DNA of 44,006 bases from Loktanella sp. SALINAS62 (GCF_018263905.1 NZ_JAAFZU010000028.1:3701-47706); one strand, 5' to 3'; shown: positions 25,805 to 35,139, numbered from the stretch's first letter. Notes: generated from the letters alone by a model not told the origin. Translations and numbers: made by a program.

Positions 25805-26788
25805 ATGCTGAAACGCTACCTGACATCGCGCGAAGCGTTGCTATTTGCAGCCATCGTGGCGCTGTGCCTGCTGATCGCCACGCGTTTTGCTGGCTTTGTG
25901 GCGCCGTCGAACCTGCTGCGGGTGTTCAACGATACATCGCCGTTGATCCTGCTGGCGATTGGCCAGATGATCGTCATTTTGACGAAATGCATTGACCTGT
26001 CGGTCGCGGCGAACCTGGCGTTGTCGGGGATGTGCGTGGCGATGCTGAACCTGGCCTATCCCGATCTGCCGGTCGCGGTCATCGTCATGGTGGCCATCGG
26101 CTTGGGTGCGCTGATGGGTATGTTCAACGGCATCCTTGTGTGGAAACTGGCGATCCCGCCCATTGTCGTCACGCTGGGCACGCTGACGATCTATCGCGGC
26201 TTTGTGTTTCTGGTCTCGGACGGGTCTTGGGTCAACAGCCACCAGATGTCGCCCGCGTTCAAGGCATTCCCCCGGTCCGAGCTGCTGGGCATCCCGATGA
26301 TGAGCTGGGTCGCGCTGGCGGCGATTGTGATCTTTACGGTGGTGATGACACGCACGACGCTTGGTCGCGCATTCTATGCGGTGGGCGGCAATCCACACGC
26401 CGCGACCTATACCGGGTTGAACGTCGGGCGGACGCAGTTCTGGGCCTTTACCATCAGCGGCGCGCTGGCGGGACTGACCGGCTATCTGTGGGTGTCGCGC
26501 TATGCTGTGGCTTACGTCGATATTGCAGGCGGGTTTGAACTGGATGTCGTGGCCGCCTGTGTGATCGGTGGCATTTCGATTGCCGGGGGCATCGGCACTG
26601 TCGGCGGGGCCGTACTGGGGGCGCTGTTTCTGGGGATCATCAAGAACGCGCTGCCTGTCGTCGATATCTCGCCGTTCTGGCAAATGGCCATTTCGGGCGC
26701 TGCCATCATCATCGCGGTCATCGTCAATTCCCGCACCCGCCGCAACACGGGACGGATCATCCTCAAGTCAGCGGAAAAACCAGCATGA
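25805..26788 (+). CDS. rhaP: Rhamnose ABC transporter permease 1
   Basis: A 327-residue inner-membrane permease with about nine to ten hydrophobic helices. It shows LLAIGQMIVILTKCIDLSVAANLALSG, GLGALMGMFNGILVWKLAIPPIVVTLGTLTIYRG and ACVIGGISIAGGIGTVGGAVLGA, which are hallmarks of RbsC-type (BPD_transp_2) sugar permeases. The ATG at 25805 lies 7 bp after the ATPase stop with GAGGA upstream. Its 3' end overlaps the second permease by ATGA. Confidence 0.92.
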   Translation: MLKRYLTSREALLFAAIVALCLLIATRFAGFVAPSNLLRVFNDTSPLILLAIGQMIVILTKCIDLSVAANLALSGMCVAMLNLAYPDLPVAVIVMVAIGLGALMGMFNGILVWKLAIPPIVVTLGTLTIYRGFVFLVSDGSWVNSHQMSPAFKAFPRSELLGIPMMSWVALAAIVIFTVVMTRTTLGRAFYAVGGNPHAATYTGLNVGRTQFWAFTISGALAGLTGYLWVSRYAVAYVDIAGGFELDVVAACVIGGISIAGGIGTVGGAVLGALFLGIIKNALPVVDISPFWQMAISGAAIIIAVIVNSRTRRNTGRIILKSAEKPA

Positions 26789-27780
26789 GCCTGTCAGAAC
26801 ACACCACGGGGCGTCACATCCCCGACCGCCTGCGGTCCCCGCTGGAAGCACGGCTGAAAAGCTGGGAAAGCCTGCTGCTGTTGGTCGCAATCGCCATTTT
26901 CGTCGCCAACAGCTTTGCCTCGCCCTATTTCCTGAATGCCTGGAACCTGAGCGATGCGACCTTTAATTTTTCCGAAAAGGCGATGATTGCCTTTGCGATG
27001 GCGCTGCTGATCATCGCGGGCGAAATCGATCTGTCGGTCGCGGCGATCATAGCACTTGCGTCAACCGCGATGGGGGCCGCCGTGCAGATGGGGGCGGGCA
27101 CGCCTGTTCTGATCGGTGTGGGGCTGGGCGTCGGTCTTTTGTGCGGTGCGTTCAACGGGCTGCTGGTCACGCGGTTCGGCCTGCCGTCCATCGTCGTGAC
27201 CATTGGCACCATGAGCCTGTTTCGCGGCATCAGCTATATCGTGCTGGGCGATCAGGCTTTCGGTGGTTACCCGGTGGATTTCACGTATTTCGGACGCGGC
27301 TACGTGTTCTGGGTGATCTCGTTCGAACTGGTCCTGTTCGCACTCATCGCCGTGATCTATGGGATTGTGCTGCACAAAACCAACTTTGGCCGCGCGATTT
27401 ATGCCATTGGCAACAATCCGACGGGTGCGCTGTTTTCCGGCATCCGCGTGGCGCGGGTAAAGTTCATTCTGTTTTTGCTGACCGGGCTGATGTCGGGCGT
27501 TGCCGCGATTTGTCTGACATCGCGCCTGGGATCGACGCGACCGTCCATCGCGTTCGGATGGGAGCTGGAGATCGTGACGATGGTCGTGCTGGGCGGCGTC
27601 AATATTCTGGGCGGATCGGGCACCATTCCCGGCGTCGTGATCGCCGCGGTGGTGATGGGACTGGTGACATTCGGGCTGGGTCTGCTGAACGTGCCGGGTA
27701 TCGTCATGTCCATCGTCATCGGGGCGCTGCTGATCGGGGTCATCGCCCTGCCGCGCCTGTGGGCCATGCGGAGGGGCTGA
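26785..27780 (+). CDS. rhaQ: Rhamnose ABC transporter permease 2
   Basis: A 331-residue RbsC-type permease with a ~30-residue hydrophilic N-terminus and about ten helices. Conserved stretches include [61 protein letters not shown] and [18 protein letters not shown]. It forms the heterodimeric channel with the preceding permease. It starts in an ATGA overlap with the first permease and ends in a TGATG overlap with the mutarotase gene, so the set is translationally coupled. Confidence 0.92.
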   Translation: MSLSEHTTGRHIPDRLRSPLEARLKSWESLLLLVAIAIFVANSFASPYFLNAWNLSDATFNFSEKAMIAFAMALLIIAGEIDLSVAAIIALASTAMGAAVQMGAGTPVLIGVGLGVGLLCGAFNGLLVTRFGLPSIVVTIGTMSLFRGISYIVLGDQAFGGYPVDFTYFGRGYVFWVISFELVLFALIAVIYGIVLHKTNFGRAIYAIGNNPTGALFSGIRVARVKFILFLLTGLMSGVAAICLTSRLGSTRPSIAFGWELEIVTMVVLGGVNILGGSGTIPGVVIAAVVMGLVTFGLGLLNVPGIVMSIVIGALLIGVIALPRLWAMRRG

Positions 27781-28094
27781 TGGAAAAGCATGCGTTCAAA
27801 ATGTATCTGAACCCCGGCTGTCAGGATGAATACAAGCGCCGCCACGACGCGATCTGGCCGGAACTTGTGACCTTGCTGAAAGATGCGGGTGTCACGGATT
27901 ATTCCATCCATCTGGACCCTGAAACCGACACCCTGTTCGGGGTGCTGTGGCGGACCGATCATCACGGCATGGTAGACCTGCCGCAGACCAAGCTGATGCA
28001 AAAGTGGTGGGCGCATATGGCAGATATCATGCGGACAGACGCAAACAACGTCCCGGTCTCTGTTACGCTGATCCCGATGTTTCACATGCCATGA
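27780..28094 (+). CDS. rhaM: L-rhamnose mutarotase
   Basis: A 104-residue protein, the usual length for RhaM. It interconverts the alpha and beta anomers of L-rhamnose so the isomerase receives the right form. [22 protein letters not shown] carries Tyr18 and His22, matching the active-site His22 of E. coli Rha[10 protein letters not shown] and the C-terminal IPMFHMP are also family features. Starts in a TGATG overlap with the permease gene and overlaps the kinase start by ATGA. Confidence 0.95.
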   Translation: MEKHAFKMYLNPGCQDEYKRRHDAIWPELVTLLKDAGVTDYSIHLDPETDTLFGVLWRTDHHGMVDLPQTKLMQKWWAHMADIMRTDANNVPVSVTLIPMFHMP

Positions 28095-29479
28095 GCCATG
28101 TCGCGGTGATCGATATCGGCAAGACCAACGCAAAGCTGGCATTGGTCGATACTGCGACGCTGACCGAAGTCGCGGTCGTCACCCGGCCCAATCGCGTTCT
28201 GGCGGGGCCGCCATGGCCGCACTTTGATGTGGATGGCCATTGGAGCTTTCTTTTGGATGCGCTGGCAGGGTTTCAGGCCAGCCACGGAATCGACGCGATT
28301 TCTGTGACGACGCACGGTGCTTGTGTGGCCCTGCTGGATGCAGATGGCGATCTGGCCGCACCGGTGCTGGATTACGAACACGACGGCCCGCAGGGGGTGG
28401 CGGCGGACTATGATGCGTTGCGTCCGCCGTTCAGCGAAACCGGATCGCCGCGGCTTGCGAATGGACTGAACGTCGGTGCACAGCTGCACTGGCAATTCGC
28501 GCAGGATTCGGGTTTGCGTGACCGCACCCATGCCATCGTGACCTATCCGCAATTCTGGGGCGCACGGCTGACCGGACAACTGGCAACTGATGTGACCTCT
28601 TTGGGGTGCCATACCGATCTGTGGAATCCGGGGCAGGGTGCTTTGTCGGCGCTGGTCGATACATTGGGGATCCGGGACAAGATTGCGGCACCGCGACCGC
28701 CTGCCGCTGTTCTGGGGCCAATCCTGCCGCAGATCGCGGCGCGCACGGGGCTGGCCCCGGACACGCCGGTCCATTGCGGTATCCACGATTCCAACGCGTC
28801 GCTGCTGCCGCATCTTTTGCGCCACGACCCGCCCTTTAGCGTGGTGTCAACAGGCACGTGGGTCATTGTGCTGGGGGTTGGCGGTGCTGATGTGGCGCTG
28901 GACCCCGCAGATGATACGCTGATCAACGTCGACGCCTTTGGCGCGCCGGTGCGGTCCGCGCGGTTCATGGGGGGGCGCGAGCATGATGTTGCCACCGGTG
29001 GACCCTATCCCATCCCGACAGAGGCCGAATTGGCAGACGTTCTTGACCGTCAGGTCATGCTGACCCCGGCGGTGATGCCAGAAACAGGACCGTTTCAAGG
29101 GCAGACGGCTGGCTGGATCGGTGCGGAACCCGCCGTTGGCAGCGGCCAGCGCGGGGCGGCGGTGGCGTTCTATCTGGCGTTGGTCACCGCGCGGTGTCTG
29201 ACGCTGATCGGGCATCGCGGGTCGATCGTTGTAGAGGGTCCGTTTTCACAAAATGCAGCATACCGCCGGATGCTGTCGCATGTGACGGGTTGTCCCACCA
29301 TCGCCACCGGGGGGGCCACAGGGACGTCACAGGGCGCAGCTTTGCTTGCTGCAGGCTTGAAAAGACAGGCGCAATCCGGGGTGGTGGCGGATCATCTGCC
29401 GCCGTTGCCTGACGGGGCCGATGCCTATATCCAACGCTGGCGGAATGCGGCAGGGTTGCAGTCCGAAACAGGGGCATAG
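28091..29479 (+). CDS. rhaK: FGGY-family rhamnulokinase (RhaK/RhaB type)
   Basis: A 462-residue cytoplasmic kinase that should phosphorylate L-rhamnulose to rhamnulose 1-phosphate. The FGGY fold shows [16 protein letters not shown] (phosphate loop 1), [27 protein letters not shown] and [12 protein letters not shown] (ATP site). It is only modestly like E. coli RhaB and belongs to the alphaproteobacterial form placed inside the ABC-transporter operon. In Rhizobium leguminosarum the kinase RhaK is needed for transport as well; whether that applies here is unknown. ATGA overlap with rhaM; 5 bp before the lactate dehydrogenase gene. Confidence 0.92.
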   Translation: MSHVAVIDIGKTNAKLALVDTATLTEVAVVTRPNRVLAGPPWPHFDVDGHWSFLLDALAGFQASHGIDAISVTTHGACVALLDADGDLAAPVLDYEHDGPQGVAADYDALRPPFSETGSPRLANGLNVGAQLHWQFAQDSGLRDRTHAIVTYPQFWGARLTGQLATDVTSLGCHTDLWNPGQGALSALVDTLGIRDKIAAPRPPAAVLGPILPQIAARTGLAPDTPVHCGIHDSNASLLPHLLRHDPPFSVVSTGTWVIVLGVGGADVALDPADDTLINVDAFGAPVRSARFMGGREHDVATGGPYPIPTEAELADVLDRQVMLTPAVMPETGPFQGQTAGWIGAEPAVGSGQRGAAVAFYLALVTARCLTLIGHRGSIVVEGPFSQNAAYRRMLSHVTGCPTIATGGATGTSQGAALLAAGLKRQAQSGVVADHLPPLPDGADAYIQRWRNAAGLQSETGA

Positions 29480-29484
29480 AACCG

Positions 29485-30630
29485 ATGCGATTGACCGACT
29501 GCCACAACTTTCACGATTTCCGCACGCTCGCGCGCAAGCGGCTGCCAAGCCCGATTTACAATTACATCGACGGCGCCGCCGACGACGAAACCACCAAGGC
29601 GCGCAATACAGCAGCCTTTGACGACGTCGATCTGGTGCCCAATGTGCTGCGCGGTGTCCAGGATGTGGACCTGTCGGTCACGGTGATGGGGCAAAAACTG
29701 GATCTGCCGGTCTATTGTTCACCCACGGCATTGCAGCGGCTGTTTCACCATGATGGCGAACGCGCTGTCGCCGCCGCCGCCGAAAAGTTCGGCACCATGT
29801 TCGGTGTGTCATCACTGGGCACCGTCAGCATCGAAGAGCTGCGTCGCAAACATAAAACGCCGCAGGTCTACCAATTCTATTTCCACCGTGACCGCGCCCT
29901 GAACCGCGCCATGATGGACCGTGCCAAGGCGGCTGGCGTCGAGGTGATGATGTTGACTGTCGACAGTATCACCGGTGGCAACCGCGAACGTGACAAACGC
30001 ACCGGATTTTCGATCCCGTTTCGGCTGAACGCGCGCGGGATCGCGCAATTCGTGCTGAAACCGGCATGGGGGCTGAACTATGTCACCCATGAAAAATTTG
30101 CCTTGCCGCAGTTGGATGAACACGTCGACATGGGCGGCGGGACCGCATCAATCGGCCAGTATTTCACCGAAATGCTGGACCCCACAATGAATTGGGACGA
30201 TGTGGCAGAGATGGTGCAGCAATGGGGCGGGCCGTTCTGCCTAAAGGGTGTGATGGCCCCCGAAGACGCATTGCGCGCCGCCGATATCGGATGCAGCGCG
30301 GTGATCCTGTCAAATCATGGCGGGCGGCAGTTGGATGGATCGGTGTCTGCGTTCGATCAACTGGCAGAGGTGGTGCAGGCCGCAGGCGACCGAATCGAGG
30401 TGCTGATGGATGGCGGCGTCACGCGCGGCACCCATGTGCTGAAAGCCCTGTCGCTGGGTGCAAAGGCCGTGGGGCTGGGGCGCTATTACCTGTTGCCGCT
30501 GGCCGCCGCCGGACAGCCCGGTGTGGAACGTGCATTGGGTCTGATGAAGGACGAGTTGACGCGCAACATGCGCCTGATGGGCCGGGCGCGCGTCGCTGAT
30601 CTGTCGCCTGACAATCTGCGGATGCGTTAA
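29485..30630 (+). CDS. lldD: FMN-dependent L-lactate dehydrogenase (alpha-hydroxy-acid oxidase family)
   Basis: A 381-residue flavoenzyme. Family marks: SPIYNYIDGAADDETT near the N-terminus, PVYCSPTALQRLFHHDGE, MLTVDSITGGNRERDKRTGF, and the active-site SNHGGRQLDGS with catalytic His278 and Arg281, followed by MDGGVTRGTHVLKALSLGA for FMN phosphate. It oxidises L-lactate to pyruvate and passes electrons to the respiratory chain. As last gene of the rhamnose operon it should consume the lactate made by the RhaD dehydrogenase domain. Its stop overlaps the convergent LacI-gene stop within TTAA at 30627-30630. Confidence 0.9.
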   Translation: MRLTDCHNFHDFRTLARKRLPSPIYNYIDGAADDETTKARNTAAFDDVDLVPNVLRGVQDVDLSVTVMGQKLDLPVYCSPTALQRLFHHDGERAVAAAAEKFGTMFGVSSLGTVSIEELRRKHKTPQVYQFYFHRDRALNRAMMDRAKAAGVEVMMLTVDSITGGNRERDKRTGFSIPFRLNARGIAQFVLKPAWGLNYVTHEKFALPQLDEHVDMGGGTASIGQYFTEMLDPTMNWDDVAEMVQQWGGPFCLKGVMAPEDALRAADIGCSAVILSNHGGRQLDGSVSAFDQLAEVVQAAGDRIEVLMDGGVTRGTHVLKALSLGAKAVGLGRYYLLPLAAAGQPGVERALGLMKDELTRNMRLMGRARVADLSPDNLRMR

Positions 30631-31652
30631 CGCAACGGCTGCACCGATGCGGTTTCGACGTATGTCATCGGGCTGATCGCCCGCGTGATGTGCAGGGCAT
30701 TGTCGGCATCGTAAACCAGACCAAGGATCGCCTTGGCCATGTCTTCGCCCAGCGCATCAAGGTCCATGTCAAAGCAACTGATCGGGGGGGCCAGATGGCG
30801 CAACAGCGGGCTTTGCCGAAACCCGATGACCGATACATCCGCGCCGGGCTGCACCCCAGCGCCTAGCAACCCGCCGCAAAATCCGCTGATCATGGGTTCG
30901 GAACACATCAGGATCGCGGTTGGCCGGTCAGCTTGATCCAGCAGGCGGGCGGCAACCTGTGCGCCACCGGCTTCGGTGAAATCATCCACGAACAACAGAT
31001 CATCCGACGGACTTAATCCTTCGGCTTGCATCTGCTGGCGCCAGCTTTCCAGATACAGCGCGGACAGGTTTGCCTGCCCCTTTGGTATGCCGATGGCGAT
31101 GCGCCTGTGCCCTAGTTCGGCTAGCCGTGCTACCGATTGGCGTGCGGCACCTTCGAAATCCAGATCCATCCACGCATAATTGCCCGGCGTGCGGGACCGC
31201 CCCAGCGTGATGAATGGCAGATGCGATGCTTCCAGCATGGCGATCCGTGGGTCTTGTTCCAGCGTCGCGGTCAGCACAAGCCCGTCAATGGACCCGCGCT
31301 GCAAGGTGCGTTGCAAAAACGCCAGCGGGTCCATCGCGGCGTGGCAGGGCAGCAGGATCAGATCGACGCCGCGTTCCAGCATTGCGCGCTGCATCGCATC
31401 GGTGACCGCCATAAAGAAATTGTTGTCGCCCTTGGCCGCTGCGGGGCCGGTGCCAATGACCATCCCGATGGTGTTGGTCAGCCCCTTACGCAGATTGCGG
31501 CCCGCAGCGTTGGCCACATAACCCGTTTCCTGCGCCATTTTCAGCACCCGGTCACGGGTTTCAGGGTTCACGCCGGGTTTGCCGTTCAGCGCGCGCGACA
31601 CCGTGCCAATCGAAATATTCAAAGAGTCAGCCAGCGCCCTGATTCCCGTCAT
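30627..31652 (-). CDS. LacI-family transcriptional regulator
   Basis: A 341-residue regulator. The helix-turn-helix starts almost at residue 1 (GIRALADSLNISIGTVSRALNGKPGVNPETRDRVLKMAQETGYV) and carries the hinge region ANAAGRNLRKG. A sugar-binding periplasmic-type domain follows (IGMVIGTGPAAAKGDNNFF; ILMCSEPMISG; VIGFRQSP). The ATG at 31652 is preferred over a frame-extended start at 31802, which would place the two operators inside the gene. It is divergent from the dehydrogenase/ABC operon across two GTAAACGTTTAC sites, so it most likely represses that operon and itself. The inducer is unknown. Confidence 0.92.
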   Translation of the reverse strand: MTGIRALADSLNISIGTVSRALNGKPGVNPETRDRVLKMAQETGYVANAAGRNLRKGLTNTIGMVIGTGPAAAKGDNNFFMAVTDAMQRAMLERGVDLILLPCHAAMDPLAFLQRTLQRGSIDGLVLTATLEQDPRIAMLEASHLPFITLGRSRTPGNYAWMDLDFEGAARQSVARLAELGHRRIAIGIPKGQANLSALYLESWRQQMQAEGLSPSDDLLFVDDFTEAGGAQVAARLLDQADRPTAILMCSEPMISGFCGGLLGAGVQPGADVSVIGFRQSPLLRHLAPPISCFDMDLDALGEDMAKAILGLVYDADNALHITRAISPMTYVETASVQPLR

Positions 31653-31696
31653 CGCGCCTGTTCCGTCTTTTGCAATGTGCCAAACCCTTTGAATCG

Positions 31697-31722
31697 TTTC
31701 GTAAATGTAAACGTTTACGAAA
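31697..31722. promoter_or_regulatory. LacI operator 1
   Basis: The perfect 12-bp palindrome GTAAACGTTTAC (31707-31718) lies within a second, offset inverted repeat with arms TTTCGTAAA (31697-31705) and TTTACGAAA (31714-31722). The central CG is typical of LacI-family operators. It sits just upstream of a TTGACA box at 31727-31732. Confidence 0.8.
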
Positions 31723-31726
31723 CCTG

Positions 31727-31756
31727 TTGACAAGGTCCGCGCGCCAAGCCTAGCGT
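31727..31756 (+). promoter_or_regulatory. Candidate housekeeping promoter of the dehydrogenase/ABC operon
   Basis: A perfect -35 hexamer TTGACA at 31727-31732 is followed after 18 bp by TAGCGT at 31751-31756, a weak -10. Operator 1 abuts the -35 upstream and operator 2 covers the base after the -10, so repressor binding would shut the promoter. Confidence 0.5.
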
Positions 31757-31757
31757 T

Positions 31758-31769
31758 GTAAACGTTTAC
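31758..31769. promoter_or_regulatory. LacI operator 2
   Basis: A second identical GTAAACGTTTAC palindrome at 31758-31769, 51 bp (about five helical turns) from operator 1. Same-face spacing would allow a looped or cooperative repressor complex over the promoter between them. Confidence 0.8.
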
Positions 31770-31819
31770 GGTGATACGTCGGTGAGGGAGACTGCGGCGC
31801 ATCTTGGAGGAATATCAGT

Positions 31820-32851
31820 ATGTTAAGTGCCGTTATGGTAGGGTGCGGAGCTATGTCGCAAGGCTGGCTTCGGGCGTTGAATGACACGCCGGAACTGGCC
31901 GAAAATGTCCAGATTTCGGGCTTTGTCGATCTGGACCCCGCGCTGGCGCGCAGCCGTGCCGATGCGTCGGGCTGGGCAAATGCGGCGGCGGGTAGCGATC
32001 TGGATGCGATGCTGACCGACCTGCGCCCGGATCTGGTGTTCGACGTTGTCGTGCCGCCGGCGCGGTTGACCGTGGTGGAAACCGCGTTGCGGCATGGCTG
32101 TCACGTGCTGTCGGAAAAACCGATGGCCGAAACACTGGATCAGGCACAGCGCCTGATCGGGCTGGCTGCCGATGCGGACCGCATTCATGCGGTTGTTCAG
32201 AACCGTCGCTGGCTGTCGGGCATCCGGCGGGTGCGCGACCTGTTGGCGTCCGGCGTTCTGGGCGATCTGACGGCGATCCATTGCGATTTCTTCATCGGCG
32301 CGCATTTCGGCGGTTTCCGTGACCATATGGAACACGTCCTGTTGCTGGACATGGCGATCCATACGTTTGATGCCGCGCGCTTTTTGACCGGGCAGGATGC
32401 CACGGCGGTCTACTGCCGCGAAACCAATCCGGCGGGGTCGTGGTATGCCCACGGTGCGGCAGCCGATGCGCTATTCGACATGACAGGCGGCGTTGCGATG
32501 ACCTATCGCGGTAGCTGGGCTGCCGAAGGCGCCGATACCGCATGGGAAGCAAGCTGGCGGATCATCGGCACCAAGGGCACGCTGATCTGGGACGGAAACG
32601 ACGGTTTTACCGCACAGGTCGTTGACGGCGACACGGGTTTTCTGCGCCCGCTTCGCGCTGTGGACGTGCCGCCCCTGACCGCACCGCTGAACACGGGCCA
32701 CGCGGGTGTGATCGCCGATTTCGTCGCGGCGGTGCGCAATGGCACGACACCGCTGACCCCCGGTACCGACAATATCAAAAGCCTCGCCATGGTGATTGCC
32801 GCGATTGAAAGCGCGCAGACCGGGCGGCGCGTGACACTTCCCGCACTTTGA
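31820..32851 (+). CDS. Gfo/Idh/MocA family NAD(P)-dependent sugar dehydrogenase
   Basis: A 343-residue enzyme. The N-terminal Rossmann fold begins AVMVGCGAMSQGWLRAL and carries the family EKP motif as SEKPMAET (Glu99-Lys100-Pro101). The C-terminal alpha/beta domain shows DHMEHVLLLDMAIHTFDAARFLTG, including a conserved Asp-x3-His. These enzymes oxidise or reduce sugars or cyclitols at ring carbons. GGAGG lies before the ATG. First gene of the LacI-controlled operon, 10 bp before a TIM-barrel gene; the pairing suggests oxidation of a glycoside followed by cleavage or isomerisation. Substrate unknown. Confidence 0.88.
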   Translation: MLSAVMVGCGAMSQGWLRALNDTPELAENVQISGFVDLDPALARSRADASGWANAAAGSDLDAMLTDLRPDLVFDVVVPPARLTVVETALRHGCHVLSEKPMAETLDQAQRLIGLAADADRIHAVVQNRRWLSGIRRVRDLLASGVLGDLTAIHCDFFIGAHFGGFRDHMEHVLLLDMAIHTFDAARFLTGQDATAVYCRETNPAGSWYAHGAAADALFDMTGGVAMTYRGSWAAEGADTAWEASWRIIGTKGTLIWDGNDGFTAQVVDGDTGFLRPLRAVDVPPLTAPLNTGHAGVIADFVAAVRNGTTPLTPGTDNIKSLAMVIAAIESAQTGRRVTLPAL

Positions 32852-32861
32852 AAGGTACGAC

Positions 32862-33806
32862 ATGACTGACGCTTTGAAACAGATCCGCATCGGCACGATG
32901 ATCCAGGCGACCGAAGGCCGCGCTGCGGACCGTATCGGGGAAATCGCGGACATGGGGTTCGAAAGCTTTGAGCCGTTTTTCTGGCAGACGACCAAGGGTC
33001 AGGACCTGGCCGAACTGGGCAAACGCTGCCGCGACGCGATCGGGGACCGTGACATCACCATGTCGACGCTGGGCATGTTCGGCAATCCGCTGGAAGACAA
33101 GGAAATGGACCGCGAAACCCTGCAGGGTTGGAAAGACTGCATCGACAACGCGCACCATTTCGGTGCGACCTGCATTGCAGGATTTACCGGTCGTGTCCGG
33201 GGCAAGCCACTGACAGACAGCCTGCCACGCTACCGCGAGGTCTGGTCCGAACTGGCAAAGCGCGCCGCCGACAAGGGTGTCAGGATCGCGTTTGAAAACT
33301 GCGCGATGGATGGCAACTGGCAAACCGGCGACTGGAACATCGCCCACAACCCCGACGCGTGGGAGCTGATGTTCAACGAAACGCCAGACGATAATCTGGG
33401 GATCGAATGGGAACCCTGCCACCAGATGGTTTACCTGATCGATCCGCTGCCGCAGATCCGCAAATGGGCTGACAAGATTTTTCACGTCCACGGCAAGGAT
33501 GCAACGATCCGGTGGGAAGTGATCCGCGAGCACGGCATTTTTGGCCGCGAACCGTTTGTCTGGATGCGCACCCCCGGTTTCGGTGACAGCAACTGGACCG
33601 ACGTAATCAGCGAACTGCGGCTGGCAGGTTATACCGGGTCCATCGACATCGAAGGCTGGCACGATCCCGTCTACCGCGACGATCTGGAAATGACCGGTCA
33701 GGTCGCGGCCCTGAACCATCTCAAACACGCCCGCGGCGGCATGTCCCATGTCCCCGCCACCGGCGCCTACGAGGGCGGCGATCCGTCCTTGGCCAAAACC
33801 GCCTGA
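32862..33806 (+). CDS. Sugar-phosphate isomerase/epimerase-like TIM-barrel protein
   Basis: A 314-residue AP-endonuclease-2-like TIM barrel. Putative metal and acid residues recur at strand ends: FENCAMD, IEWEPCHQ, FHVHGKD and IDIEGWHDPV. No signal peptide, so cytoplasmic. Families of this fold isomerise keto-sugars, dehydrate inososes, or cleave 3-keto-glycosides. Position between a Gfo/Idh/MocA dehydrogenase and an ABC sugar importer favours action on the oxidised imported sugar, but the reaction cannot be read from sequence. Confidence 0.85.
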   Translation: MTDALKQIRIGTMIQATEGRAADRIGEIADMGFESFEPFFWQTTKGQDLAELGKRCRDAIGDRDITMSTLGMFGNPLEDKEMDRETLQGWKDCIDNAHHFGATCIAGFTGRVRGKPLTDSLPRYREVWSELAKRAADKGVRIAFENCAMDGNWQTGDWNIAHNPDAWELMFNETPDDNLGIEWEPCHQMVYLIDPLPQIRKWADKIFHVHGKDATIRWEVIREHGIFGREPFVWMRTPGFGDSNWTDVISELRLAGYTGSIDIEGWHDPVYRDDLEMTGQVAALNHLKHARGGMSHVPATGAYEGGDPSLAKTA

Positions 33807-33848
33807 GGAGAGGCGGCACTGCAACCAACCATGTGGAGGAGAAAACGC

Positions 33849-35054
33849 ATGACTATCAGAACCATTCTGGCCGGAACGACTGCGCTGATCGCGGGGCCAG
33901 CCTTTGCGCAGGAACAAGTGGAACTTGACCTGTGGACGATCGATGATCCGGGCGAATATCACTATGTCATGGCCGAAGAATACATGGCCGCGAACCCGAA
34001 CGTGACCATCAACCTGCGCACGGTGCAGTTTCAGGACATGGTCAACGATCTGGCCCGGTCCATCGCGACAGGTGACGCGCCCGACATTACCTATATCGAC
34101 AATCCCGAAGTGGCGTTGTTCGCCTCGCGCGGGATGCTGATGGACCTGTCACCCTATATCGCGGAATCCGATGTCGTGAACGTTGACGACATTTTTCCCG
34201 GTCCGCTGGCGTCGGTCACATACGAAGACGGGATTTACGGTCTGCCGCGTGGCGCCAACACGATCGCGCTGTATTACAACGCGGACCTGTTCCGCGCAGC
34301 CGGGCTGGACCCCGACGCACCGCCGACCACATGGGACGCGTTGTATGAAACAGCGCAGACGCTGACCAATCCGGACGAAAACATTTATGGCATCGCGTTT
34401 TCGGCGAAAAATTCTGAAGAGGGCACGTTCCAGTTTTTGCCATGGGTGCAGATGACCGGCGGCAATTTCGACAACATCGCCACGGATGGCGCAGAACGCG
34501 CGCTGAACCTTTGGAAACAGATGATCGATGAACGTCTGGCATCGCCTGACACGCTGATCCGCAGCCAGTGGGACAGCACCGGCACCTTCAACGCCGGGTC
34601 CGCCGCGATGGTCATCTCTGGTCCATGGGAAATTCCCCGGATGAGCCAGGACGCCGATTTTGATTGGCGCGTGGCCTTGCTGCCCGTCCCGGAAGAAGGC
34701 GCCGAACGCGCGTCGGCACTGGGCGAAGGCGACAACGTGATCCTTGCCAATACCGACCAGCCCGACGCGGCCTTTGCGTTTCTGGAATTTTTGTATGGTG
34801 ACATGGACCGGGTCTGGAATGATTTCGGCTATCTGCCCGCCAGCAACGTAGAGGTCGTGGACCCCAAATACCCCGAAGCCTATGCGGTGTTCGAAGAGTC
34901 CATGAAATACGCGCGCACCCGTGGCCCGTCGCCGGAATGGCCCCGCATCAGCGGTGCGATCCAAACGGCGATCCAGTCCGCACTGACAGGCCAGCAGACG
35001 CCAGCCGATGCGCTGGCCGAAGCGCAGGACACGATTTCGGACGTGGTCAACTAA
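33849..35054 (+). CDS. ABC sugar transporter, extracellular solute-binding protein family 1
   Basis: A 401-residue periplasmic protein. The signal peptide MTIRTILAGTTALIAGPAFA is cleaved before QEQVELD. MalE/UgpB-type features: YMAANPNVTINLRTVQF, GDAPDITYIDNPEVALFASRGMLMDLSPYI, GLPRGANTIALYYNADLFRAAGLDPDAPPTTWDALYETA. The ATG at 33849 is chosen because GGAGG lies upstream and the signal peptide starts there; an ATG at 33831 is less suitable. Substrate not identifiable; oligosaccharide or glycoside is likely given the cluster. A hairpin with a T-run follows the stop. Confidence 0.92.
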   Translation: MTIRTILAGTTALIAGPAFAQEQVELDLWTIDDPGEYHYVMAEEYMAANPNVTINLRTVQFQDMVNDLARSIATGDAPDITYIDNPEVALFASRGMLMDLSPYIAESDVVNVDDIFPGPLASVTYEDGIYGLPRGANTIALYYNADLFRAAGLDPDAPPTTWDALYETAQTLTNPDENIYGIAFSAKNSEEGTFQFLPWVQMTGGNFDNIATDGAERALNLWKQMIDERLASPDTLIRSQWDSTGTFNAGSAAMVISGPWEIPRMSQDADFDWRVALLPVPEEGAERASALGEGDNVILANTDQPDAAFAFLEFLYGDMDRVWNDFGYLPASNVEVVDPKYPEAYAVFEESMKYARTRGPSPEWPRISGAIQTAIQSALTGQQTPADALAEAQDTISDVVN

Positions 35055-35067
35055 ACCCGCCGAAACC

Positions 35068-35110
35068 ATGGGCCGCCGGATTCCCCTCCCGGTTGCGGGC
35101 GGCCCATTTT
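35068..35110 (+). terminator. Partial terminator after the solute-binding protein gene
   Basis: ATGGGCCGCC (35068-35077) and GGCGGCCCAT (35098-35107) make a perfect 10-bp stem with a 20-base loop, followed directly by TTTT. Downstream permease genes need read-through, so it probably sets a high binding-protein to permease ratio. Confidence 0.75.
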
Positions 35111-35139
35111 CCCTTACCGCAGCAGTCAGGATCAGCCCC

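Noticed and set aside
25805-27780. Possible recent duplication of the two rhamnose permease genes
   Set aside because: The proteins share family motifs but differ widely elsewhere; paired permeases are normal for this transporter type.
31653-31802. N-terminal extension of the LacI protein from 31802
   Set aside because: It would translate both GTAAACGTTTAC operators and add residues before the helix-turn-helix, which normally begins the protein.
32775-33962. 395-codon minus-strand frame opposite the TIM-barrel gene
   Set aside because: It covers three real genes and their junctions; its translation has no recognisable domain.
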